9,014 bases of DNA from Finegoldia magna (GTDB taxonomy: Bacteria; Bacillota; Clostridia; Tissierellales; Peptoniphilaceae). Made by a program: the position numbers and the translations under genes. Shown piece after piece: positions 1 to 5,539 of the stretch (positions are counted from its first letter, which is position 1; every line of letters begins with the position of its first letter). Below the pieces are notes generated by a model. It ran no database searches. It had not been told where the DNA came from and saw nothing but the letters and a program-made list of their open reading frames with translations. Location: assembly GCF_018371055.1 (NCBI RefSeq), contig NZ_JAGYZD010000052.1, positions 1 to 9,014 on the forward strand, given 5' to 3'.

Positions 1-698
1 GCGTCGTATCTGAAGCCGTCCACATTAACATAATTCACAAACCATTCTCCCCATCTAAAAAGTTCATCTTTAACATCAGGATTTTTGTGGTCAATATCTG
101 CAAACATCAAATAATCGAAATTCCCTTTTTCGTTGGAAACATTCTTGCTAAATCCTTTGTTTTCTCCAGCGATTTCAAAGATTGCTTTCTTTTGTTGTTT
201 ATTATCAAAATCAACTCCATTAAAATGTTGGAAATGCCACACGAACTCAGAATATTTTCCGTTCCTACCCTTAAAATCAAATCCAGTCCATGCTTCAATA
301 TCATAAGCATCAGTAATTCTATTCGCCCTGTCGTTAGGATCCACTTCGTAAGCCTTAAAAGTTTCTGAGAAATCTGCTCCAGCTTTGTGATTTAAAATTA
401 CATCTGCGTAAACTTTTATGTCATTTTTGTGCAAAACTTCGATTAATTTTTTCAATTCTTCTACAGTTCCGTATTTTGTACGCACAGATCCTTTCTGATC
501 AAATTCTCCCAAATCGTACAAATCATACACACCATAACCAACATCATTTGTTCCTGTTGCTTTAAACATTGGAGCAAGCCACAACGCATCAATCCCTTTT
601 TCTTTTAAATTTTTCGCTTCTCTCGTCAAGTTTTTGTAATAATTTCCATCATCTGGTAAGTACCACTCAAAAGCCTGCATCATTATTTCGTTTCCCAT
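1..698 (-). CDS. cytoplasmic alpha-amylase, GH13 family, N-terminal part (runs off left edge)
   Basis: Hydrolyses internal alpha-1,4-glucosidic bonds in starch, glycogen or maltodextrin. The reading frame is open from an ATG at 698 to the window edge (232 codons plus two bases). The protein starts MGNEIMMQAFEWYLPDDG, typical of the intracellular AmyA/AmyS-type amylases. It continues with VGYGVYDLYDLGEFDQKGSV, then conserved region I DVILNH (residues 99-104), and ends in VDGFRYD, where Asp232 is the expected catalytic nucleophile of region II. The general acid Glu and the C-terminal domain lie outside the window. There is no signal peptide, so it should act in the cytosol. AGGAGG (704-709) lies 5 nt before the ATG and fixes the start. 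The gene is divergent from rlmB across 89 bp. No frameshift is seen in the visible part. Confidence 0.93.
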   Translation of the reverse strand, partial: MGNEIMMQAFEWYLPDDGNYYKNLTREAKNLKEKGIDALWLAPMFKATGTNDVGYGVYDLYDLGEFDQKGSVRTKYGTVEELKKLIEVLHKNDIKVYADVILNHKAGADFSETFKAYEVDPNDRANRITDAYDIEAWTGFDFKGRNGKYSEFVWHFQHFNGVDFDNKQQKKAIFEIAGENKGFSKNVSNEKGNFDYLMFADIDHKNPDVKDELFRWGEWFVNYVNVDGFRYD

Positions 699-714
699 TT
701 GTTCCTCCTATTAA

Positions 715-743
715 TTGTAAGAAATTGCTTTATATTGTATAAT
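715..743 (+). promoter_or_regulatory. sigma-A-type promoter of the rlmB-rae1 operon
   Basis: TTGTAA (715-720), a 17-bp spacer and a perfect TATAAT (738-743) point at rlmB. Transcription should start near 750, giving a leader of about 38 nt that contains AAGGAG. This is the best plus-strand promoter match in the divergent gap. Confidence 0.7.
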
Positions 744-758
744 CTAATAAGATTATAC
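737..758. repeat. perfect 9-bp inverted repeat over the divergent promoter region
   Basis: GTATAATCT (737-745), spacer AATA, then AGATTATAC (750-758). Each arm contains a TATAAT, one per strand, so the repeat covers the rlmB -10 box and a possible minus-strand -10 (752-757) for the amylase gene. The minus-strand -35 (CCTTAT, 17 bp away) is poor. It could be an operator, a shared symmetrical promoter core, or coincidence in AT-rich DNA. Confidence 0.45.
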
Positions 759-787
759 CATTAAAATGATAAGAATAAGGAGAAAAA

Positions 788-1522
788 ATGCAATATTTAG
801 TCGGTAGAAATCCTGTTATGGAAGCTTTGGAAATGGATATGGGAGTAACCAATCTATACATACAAAAAGGCGAATTAAAAGGATTTATTAAAAAAATAGA
901 AAAAAAAGCGTACGATATGGGAATTAAAATTGAATACGTCGATAAAAAATACATCGAAAAATTCGCAGAAAACACCGCTCATCAAGGTGTTATGGCAAAA
1001 ATGCCAAGTTTCGGATATTCAAGCGTTGATGAAATGATAATTTACGCCAAAAAAAGAAACGAAGATCCATTTTTGATAATTTTGGACGAAATAACAGATC
1101 CTCACAATTTGGGATCCATCATTAGAACTGCAGAAGTTGCAGGATGCCACGGAGTTATAATTCCAAAACACCGAGCTTGTGAAGTCAATGCAACTGCAAT
1201 CAAAACAAGTGCAGGAGCTGTTTTCAATATAAAAATCGCACGTGTAACCAACATAACCACGACAATTAATTATTTAAAAGAACATAACGTATGGATTTAC
1301 GGGGCTTGTGGCGAAGCTTTACAAACTCACACGCAAGCTAACTTGAAAGGACCTATCGGCCTTGTAATTGGAAACGAAGGCAAAGGAATTTCGAGATTAG
1401 TCAGAGAAAATTGTGATCAGTTAATTAAAATCCCTATGTATGGAAAAACAGAATCACTCAACGCATCAAATGCTGCGAGCATTTTAATTTATGAAGTCAT
1501 ACGCCAAAGGTATGAAAAATAA
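788..1522 (+). CDS. rlmB: 23S rRNA (guanosine-2'-O-)-methyltransferase, TrmH/SpoU family
   Basis: SAM-dependent SPOUT enzyme; the family 2'-O-methylates a conserved guanosine (G2251, E. coli numbering) in the peptidyl-transferase P-loop of 23S rRNA. At 244 residues it has the usual length. Residues 1-75 form the small RNA-binding domain (starts MQYLVGRNPVMEAL). The SpoU fold follows, with motif 1 LDEITDPHNLGSIIRTAEVAG (99-119, catalytic Arg in IIRTAE), motif 2 IGNEGKGISRLV (194-205) and motif 3 IPMYGKTESLNASNAASI (215-232), which form the knotted SAM site. AAGGAG (777-782) lies 5 nt before the ATG. It is the first gene of an operon with rae1, which begins inside its 3' end, an order conserved in many Bacillota (yacO-yacP). 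Confidence 0.95.
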   Translation: MQYLVGRNPVMEALEMDMGVTNLYIQKGELKGFIKKIEKKAYDMGIKIEYVDKKYIEKFAENTAHQGVMAKMPSFGYSSVDEMIIYAKKRNEDPFLIILDEITDPHNLGSIIRTAEVAGCHGVIIPKHRACEVNATAIKTSAGAVFNIKIARVTNITTTINYLKEHNVWIYGACGEALQTHTQANLKGPIGLVIGNEGKGISRLVRENCDQLIKIPMYGKTESLNASNAASILIYEVIRQRYEK

Positions 1523-2045
1523 ACAAATTTATCTTTATGTCGATGGTTATAATATAATAAATGCATGGCCTAATTTGTACAAACTTTCTAATGATGTGGA
1601 CTTGGATAGTGCTCGTGAAGAACTTATTGATATTATGAAAGAATACCAAAACCTAAGCGGTGAACAAGTTTATGTGGTGTTTGATGCTTACCTTGTAAAG
1701 GGTGGAATGAGCATCGAAGAAAAACGCGATAATTTAACTGTGGTCTACACAAAAGAACACGAATCCGCAGACAGATACATCGAAAGAAAAGTCAACGATA
1801 TGAAAAAGCACGACAAAATGTATGTCGCAAGTAATGATGGAATGATTCAACGAATTATTTTATCTCGTGGCGGAATAAGAATTAGTGCAAATGAGCTTTG
1901 GAAAAATTATCTTACTTTAAAAGAAAATCTCAGAAGATCAAAGTTAAGAAAAAGGAAACAATCTAGCGTAAACATTGTTACAATAGATGATGATATGTAC
2001 GAACAATTAGAAAAACTTCAAGATGAATTAAAAAAACAAAACTAG
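1512..2045 (+). CDS. rae1: NYN-domain endoribonuclease Rae1 (YacP), ribosome-associated
   Basis: In B. subtilis the homologue enters the ribosomal A site and cleaves mRNA during translation. The protein is a single NYN/PIN-like domain: LYVDGYNIINAWP (8-20), VVFDAYLVKGG (55-65), TKEHESADRYIERKV (80-94) and VASNDG (105-110). Asp11, Asp58, Asp87 and Asp110 are the likely metal-binding acidic residues. A basic segment (RRSKLRKRKQ, 141-150) follows. Start choice: the frame is open from an ATG at 1491 (184 residues), but the family begins a few residues before VDGYN, so the ATG at 1512 (177 residues) fits better. Neither has a well-spaced Shine-Dalgarno; translation probably depends on coupling to rlmB, whose stop lies at 1520-1522. 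The sigH gene that often follows in Bacillota is absent here. Confidence 0.9.
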   Translation: MKNKQIYLYVDGYNIINAWPNLYKLSNDVDLDSAREELIDIMKEYQNLSGEQVYVVFDAYLVKGGMSIEEKRDNLTVVYTKEHESADRYIERKVNDMKKHDKMYVASNDGMIQRIILSRGGIRISANELWKNYLTLKENLRRSKLRKRKQSSVNIVTIDDDMYEQLEKLQDELKKQN

Positions 2046-2071
2046 GTCACAACACCTAGTTTTGTTTTTTT
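2031..2071. terminator. strong, nearly symmetrical intrinsic terminator between convergent transcripts
   Basis: A 17-bp perfect stem (2031-2047 with 2054-2070) closes a CACAAC loop. The core is CTAGGT/ACCTAG and the A-rich and T-rich flanks supply a U-tract on either strand, so it can stop rae1 from the left and the minus-strand transcripts (udp, the candidate sRNA) from the right. The rae1 stop codon (2043-2045) lies inside the left arm. Confidence 0.9.
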
Positions 2072-2122
2072 AAACATAAGGAGATATCCAATTTAATGGA
2101 TAAAATGAAAACGTTATTAACT
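2031..2122 (-). ncRNA. candidate small RNA from the udp 3' region
   Basis: Predicted from a consensus minus-strand promoter (2129-2157) and the terminator at 2031-2071; start near 2122, length about 90 nt. It holds no credible gene, only an 11-codon ORF (2042-2077) without a ribosome binding site that runs into the terminator stem. The 5' half contains a small hairpin ATCCA-TTAAAT-TGGAT, then the pyrimidine-rich single-stranded stretch TATCTCCTTATG, whose CTCCTT is complementary to AAGGAG ribosome binding sites, as in many Gram-positive base-pairing sRNAs. The promoter and terminator are seen directly; the RNA and its function are inference. Confidence 0.45.
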
Positions 2123-2128
2123 ATTTAT

Positions 2129-2157
2129 AGTATAACATCGCCTTTATAATTTGTCAA
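2129..2157 (-). promoter_or_regulatory. near-perfect extended sigma-A promoter downstream of udp
   Basis: On the minus strand: TTGACA (2152-2157), exactly 17 bp, then TATACT (2129-2134) preceded by TGT, an extended -10. It is the best promoter match in the window, begins 26 bp after the udp stop codon, and has no protein gene in front of it before the terminator. Confidence 0.7.
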
Positions 2158-2182
2158 AATTTTATATTTGAATTTTAATAAT

Positions 2183-2956
2183 TTATTCTGCCTTATCTTC
2201 TTCAATTAAATTTTTTATTGCGTTAATGGCAACTTTAATGGCTATATCAGTGTCGTGGCAAACAGGATTGTCCAAGTTTTTCTTCTCACGTTCTTGATTA
2301 GCTACAACCAAAAAACAAGATCCACATCTTACTCTAAGGTAATTTGCAACCACAAAAAGTGCTGCAGATTCCATTTCACTTGCCAATGTGCCAAGACTTT
2401 TCCACGCTTCCCATTTATTCAACAAATCATATGATATTGGCATTTTTTCAGGCTCATGTTGTCCATAAAAGCTGTCCTTACATTGGACTACTCCGACGTG
2501 GTAATGTTGTCCTAAATCTTTCGAAGCTTTTACCAAAGAATTTGTCACATCTAAGTTTGCAACTGCTGGAAATTCTATCGGAGCGTATTCTTTACTCGTT
2601 CCTTCAGCTCTTATTGCAGAACTCGCTATAACTACATCAGAGCTTTTTACATCTTCTTGAATTCCTCCACAAGTTCCAACTCTAACAAAAGTATCAGCGC
2701 CAGCTTTTACAAGTTCTTCCATTGCAATAGCTGCAGATGCTCCTCCAATTCCTGTGCTTGTCACAGAAACTTTTACTCCATTCAAACTTCCAGTGTAAGT
2801 TACATACTCTCTGTGATCTGCAACTAACTTCGCATCGTCAAAATATTTTGCAATCTTTTCGCATCTTTTTGGATCTCCTGGAAGTATAACATACTTTCCA
2901 ACATCTCCTTTTTTAATATTCAAATGATATTGTACGCCTTCTTCTGCGTATTTCAT
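2183..2956 (-). CDS. udp: uridine phosphorylase
   Basis: Cytosolic pyrimidine salvage enzyme: uridine + phosphate gives uracil + ribose-1-phosphate. The protein is 257 residues, normal for the nucleoside phosphorylase-I family. Visible motifs: phosphate-binding LPGDPKR (25-31) with DHRE (47-50), [16 protein letters not shown] (67-82), the family signature RVGTCGGIQ (92-100), the base-binding region [11 protein letters not shown] (160-170) and the ribose-binding EMESAALF (194-201). The DSFYGQ loop and the EMES run favour uridine over purine substrates, but thymidine or deoxyuridine activity cannot be excluded. GAGGTGA (2961-2967) precedes the ATG. It lies 57 bp after trpP on the same strand, with a possible promoter of its own inside a long dyad (2971-3008). 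Confidence 0.93.
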   Translation of the reverse strand: MKYAEEGVQYHLNIKKGDVGKYVILPGDPKRCEKIAKYFDDAKLVADHREYVTYTGSLNGVKVSVTSTGIGGASAAIAMEELVKAGADTFVRVGTCGGIQEDVKSSDVVIASSAIRAEGTSKEYAPIEFPAVANLDVTNSLVKASKDLGQHYHVGVVQCKDSFYGQHEPEKMPISYDLLNKWEAWKSLGTLASEMESAALFVVANYLRVRCGSCFLVVANQEREKKNLDNPVCHDTDIAIKVAINAIKNLIEEDKAE

Positions 2957-2970
2957 AAAATCACCTCATT

Positions 2971-3008
2971 TTTATCTATATTAATAGTATATACTAATTT
3001 TAGATAAA
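2971..3008. repeat. nested inverted repeat in the trpP-udp gap (possible operator)
   Basis: TTTATCTA (2971-2978) and TAGATAAA (3001-3008) are perfect 8-bp arms around a central 12-bp palindrome TAGTATATACTA (2985-2996). No U-tract follows on the minus strand, so it does not look like a terminator. It overlaps the proposed udp -10 box. Confidence 0.4.
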
Positions 3009-3014
3009 TATCAT
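2986..3014 (-). promoter_or_regulatory. possible promoter of udp
   Basis: Minus-strand TATACT (2986-2991) with ATGATA (3009-3014) 17 bp upstream. The -10 is good and the -35 matches four of six bases and touches the trpP stop codon. udp may also be read from the trpP promoter, since no terminator separates them. Confidence 0.35.
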
Positions 3015-3529
3015 TATTGGGCGTTGATTTTTACGTAATTTGTGCGATACATTATTTTCTTGAAGAAAACCCCTACGAAAGTATTCAAAACCGAAGTTGG
3101 AACACACACCGCAAAAAACGTCGATAAAAGAAGTCTTGCAAAATTTTCAGTTCCCATCCCCAATGGAATTGCAGTCGCCAAAAATACAAACCCACTAATT
3201 AGAGTTCCTATCATAAATACAAAATTTGATTTTGCATTGTTTTTACCCATAGCTTTGAATAAATAGTATACGACAATTCCCGAAACTAATTTGTCTAAAA
3301 TATTTGGAAGTTGTCCCATTGGAAAATTAGTCGTAAAAGCCGCAAGTAACCCAGCAAATAAACTCAACATAAAAGCTTCTTTCACATTATCCATGAAAAT
3401 AATCCCCAAAAACATCATAACTAATAAAAAATCTGGCTTTACTCCCATAAACAACGCAGGTGTAACGTAATGAAGCAATAATCCTACACTTAAAAATATC
3501 GAACTTACTGTTAATTTTTTTGAATCCAT
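3014..3529 (-). CDS. trpP: tryptophan transporter, TrpP family
   Basis: Small integral membrane protein resembling B. subtilis TrpP (YhaG), thought to take up L-tryptophan. Its 171 residues match the family. About six hydrophobic segments are visible (roughly 7-27, 33-49, 52-67, 78-95, 103-125, 133-157). Family-like motifs are MGVKPDFLLVMMFLGI (28-43) and TTNFPMGQLPNILDKLVSG (66-84), followed by a short basic C-terminus (KKIMYRTNYVK). AGGAAG (3535-3540) lies 5 nt before the ATG. The leader is a T-box riboswitch with a UGG specifier, which independently supports tryptophan as substrate: uncharged tRNA-Trp should switch the gene on. udp follows after 57 bp. The substrate assignment rests on family resemblance plus the riboswitch. 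Confidence 0.88.
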   Translation of the reverse strand: MDSKKLTVSSIFLSVGLLLHYVTPALFMGVKPDFLLVMMFLGIIFMDNVKEAFMLSLFAGLLAAFTTNFPMGQLPNILDKLVSGIVVYYLFKAMGKNNAKSNFVFMIGTLISGFVFLATAIPLGMGTENFARLLLSTFFAVCVPTSVLNTFVGVFFKKIMYRTNYVKINAQ

Positions 3530-3612
3530 AATATCTTCCTTTCTTTTTTATAAAATTTTTCTCTTCTAAAATCATTTCATAAGTTCATTTCATTACACTC
3601 ACCTGCCTTTAT

Positions 3613-3649
3613 AATAAAAAAACACCTGTTCCCCAAAAGGAACAAGTGT
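3613..3649 (-). terminator. T-box terminator hairpin of the trpP leader
   Basis: Minus-strand ACACTTGTTCC pairs with GGAACAGGTGT (11 bp, one G-U) around TTTTGG, followed by seven T residues. Its 5' arm contains the CUUGUUCCU needed by the antiterminator, so the two structures exclude each other. It may also end read-through from the OsmC-like gene upstream. Confidence 0.9.
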
Positions 3650-3860
3650 CAAAACTCGCGTTACCATCCTAATTTATGTGCAAATGCACACATCTCTTTC
3701 AGATACTTCCATATCCTATCCCTGTAAAGTGAGAATCACTTTTTGAACTACTATATTTCATTCAAAATTCAGATAACCCCACTCATATAAACTTCCCTTA
3801 GAAATTCGCACCAACCATTTCCTCTCTTGAAGTTTCATTTATACTACTATCTTATCTATT
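3613..3860 (-). promoter_or_regulatory. tryptophan T-box riboswitch controlling trpP
   Basis: Elements in transcript order: Stem I base AGATAA (3852-3857) paired with TTATCT (3771-3776); a distal arm GAAAT/ATTTC enclosing GGTTGGTGCGAA, the conserved distal-loop sequence; the specifier UGG (3779-3781) just before the Stem I base; a hairpin AAAGTGA/TCACTTT; Stem III TGTGCA/TGCACA; the T-box AGGATGGTAACGCG (3657-3670); and the terminator. UGG matches the anticodon of tRNA-Trp and agrees with the downstream transporter. The bulge reads UGGU, so the tRNA discriminator base would be A, or G by wobble. Other readings near the loop (GAG, GUG) are possible but fit the gene less well. Confidence 0.92.
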
Positions 3861-3889
3861 GAATTTAATATTTTTAAATATTTTCTAAT

Positions 3890-3917
3890 ATTATATCACA
3901 AATAAAATAATTTACAA
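3890..3917 (-). promoter_or_regulatory. promoter of the T-box-trpP transcript
   Basis: Minus-strand TTGTAA (3912-3917), 16-bp spacer, then TGA-TATAAT (-10 at 3890-3895), an extended -10. Start near 3883, about 25 nt before Stem I. The -35 lies one base beyond the stop codon of the OsmC-like gene. Confidence 0.7.
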
Positions 3918-3918
3918 G

Positions 3919-4371
3919 TTATAAAACAGTTTTAAAATTAACATTTACCAAATCTTTTATAGAATTGTAAATCAAAGTTCTATCCAAAACTTCATCCAAA
4001 AACTCTTGTAGTTCTTCTCCTTCATAAAATGAGAAGAAATAAATGTCAATATTGATTTTATTAATAATACTCTTATCTTCAAAACCTATAACATTTAACA
4101 GATACATCGGATTGTCTATATCTAAGTTCACCTTAGCTTCGATATCTTGCAATATAGTGTTTCTTTTCTTCGCAACTCTCATCATAGTCAAAATCATCTC
4201 TGAAACGATGGAGCTTACGAAGAAATCAATTGATGTGAATTCTTCTTTTTCTGAATCAAAAGAAATAGATGAATCTACGGGAATACAGGATTTTTCATTG
4301 TAAACTTTGACCAAATCATCGGATACAATAGCTCTGAAACTTTTTTGGAATGAATTTATATCATCATTCAT
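3919..4371 (-). CDS. OsmC-fold protein lacking both redox cysteines
   Basis: Small OsmC/Ohr-like protein of 150 residues, the usual length. SIDFFVSSIVSEMILTMMRVAKKRN (47-71) aligns with the OsmC helix that normally reads like PVEYLLASLGSCxxMTLxMYA, and TLIYNSIKDLVNVNFKTV (132-149) with the C-terminal VCPYSNATRGNVDVNLEV-type segment. In this alignment the peroxidatic Cys is Glu58 and the resolving Cys is Leu133; the only cysteine is Cys29. A thiol-peroxidase role is therefore unlikely, and a structural, binding or new catalytic role is more plausible. GAGGAAAG (4375-4382) precedes the ATG. The start overlaps the end of the MetE-like gene by 8 nt, so the two are probably translationally coupled. 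The family call is by eye and moderately sure; the function is unknown. Confidence 0.65.
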   Translation of the reverse strand: MNDDINSFQKSFRAIVSDDLVKVYNEKSCIPVDSSISFDSEKEEFTSIDFFVSSIVSEMILTMMRVAKKRNTILQDIEAKVNLDIDNPMYLLNVIGFEDKSIINKINIDIYFFSFYEGEELQEFLDEVLDRTLIYNSIKDLVNVNFKTVL

Positions 4372-5539
4372 ATTCTTTCCTCAATTTATCTCTAGCATCA
4401 ATCATTGATTGTAGTTTTTCTCTAATGTGGTCGTATTCATTTACAGGTCTATTAGAGAATGTCGCAAACCCACAGTCTGGATTTAGCCACAATTTATCCT
4501 TGTCGATAAACGTAAGGGCTTCCTTGGCTCTTTTGTAAATTCCATCTGTGTCTTCCTTGTCATCCAATCTTGGATTTAACACTCCAAGTCCCAAAATCAC
4601 TTTGTTGTTGATTCTTTCATCAGCTAGTAATGCTTTCAATTCTCCAGCTCTTGGAGTTGAAAATTCTAACGCCAATAAATCAGCATTGATATCTGCAAAT
4701 AAATCTAAAAGCGGAGTATAAGGTCCTGTCAATAAAATACTTTCGTTTTTACTCCAGTTTCCACGACACACGTGAAGTGAACATATCGATTTATCTCTAT
4801 CGACGCTATCCATTACGCTTTTTATCAAATGTGTTGCAAACTTCAATTCTTCAGTAGGATCTTTTCTAGTAGACAAAGATGCACACATAAATGTTCTTGG
4901 CTTACCTTCAGTGAACACAATTTCTGTAAGAACTGGTTCATCAAATTGAATTACATCTACTCCGATTTCTTGAAGATTTTTGATTTCTTTTCTGTAAATG
5001 TTTATAACATCTTCTCCCAAATCTTCTTTGCTGTCGTAGTATTTTGAGCTTACATTTGCAAGCCACATACTTCTTGTAACCAAGTAAGGTCCTGGCATTG
5101 TAATCTTAACAGGTTTATCAGTCAAAGATTTCAAAAGCTTTAATTCTTCTGATACAATGTCTCCTTTATATTCCAATTTTCCAGTACAAATAGCGTTCTT
5201 AATAGATGTAGCAGGAACATCCAATGTTGTCAAAATATTTTCGAACTCTCTTTTATCATCGACGTAATCAAGCATCTCTGCCATGCTCATTTGAGTTACT
5301 CCACCTAGTTTTTCAGAAATAAAAGATACGTAATTATCTCTTTCTATTTCTCCACTTGTGATTACATCGATATCCAAATCTTCTTGTAATTGTACAACTT
5401 CTTTCGTCTTATCGTATACCAATTGTTCGTAGTTAGAAAGGCTAATCATATTAGCCTTTAACATCCTACGAGCTTTTAATATTTCATTACCTCTTGGCAT
5501 AGACCCTATCAAAGAGGTCTTGAATAATTTATTGTTCAC
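4364..5539 (-). CDS. MetE-core zinc methyltransferase (cobalamin-independent methionine synthase-like, catalytic domain only)
   Basis: Resembles the C-terminal catalytic half of MetE; at 391 residues it lacks the N-terminal MetE domain. Visible: TSLIGSMPRG (8-17), IDVITSGEIERDNY (57-70), MPGPYLVTRSMW (148-159), VIQFDEPVL (196-204), and the four zinc ligands His256 and Cys258 (LHVCRGN), Glu292 (ALEFSTP) and Cys356 (NPDCGFAT). Zinc would activate a thiol such as homocysteine for methylation. Related single-domain proteins use methyl donors other than polyglutamyl methyl-folate, so donor and acceptor are open. The start is GTG at 5537-5539 with AAGGA about 9 nt upstream. It overlaps the solute-binding-like gene by 11 nt and the OsmC-like gene by 8 nt, placing all three in one operon. 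No S-box is visible. Confidence 0.85.
   Translation of the reverse strand: MNNKLFKTSLIGSMPRGNEILKARRMLKANMISLSNYEQLVYDKTKEVVQLQEDLDIDVITSGEIERDNYVSFISEKLGGVTQMSMAEMLDYVDDKREFENILTTLDVPATSIKNAICTGKLEYKGDIVSEELKLLKSLTDKPVKITMPGPYLVTRSMWLANVSSKYYDSKEDLGEDVINIYRKEIKNLQEIGVDVIQFDEPVLTEIVFTEGKPRTFMCASLSTRKDPTEELKFATHLIKSVMDSVDRDKSICSLHVCRGNWSKNESILLTGPYTPLLDLFADINADLLALEFSTPRAGELKALLADERINNKVILGLGVLNPRLDDKEDTDGIYKRAKEALTFIDKDKLWLNPDCGFATFSNRPVNEYDHIREKLQSMIDARDKLRKEYE

Noticed and set aside
107..310. Minus-strand ORF of 67 codons within the amylase gene, and a 93-codon plus-strand ORF opposite it.
   Set aside because: Both are other-frame shadows of the amylase reading frame, which has strong motif support throughout.
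2042..2077. 11-codon ORF inside the candidate sRNA (MFKKTKLGVVT).
   Set aside because: No ribosome binding site, and most of it lies in the terminator stem.
3387..3575. 62-codon minus-strand ORF overlapping the 5' half of trpP out of frame.
   Set aside because: It has no ribosome binding site near its own start and its codons shadow trpP; only its start is kept as part of the overlapping mini-ORF observation.
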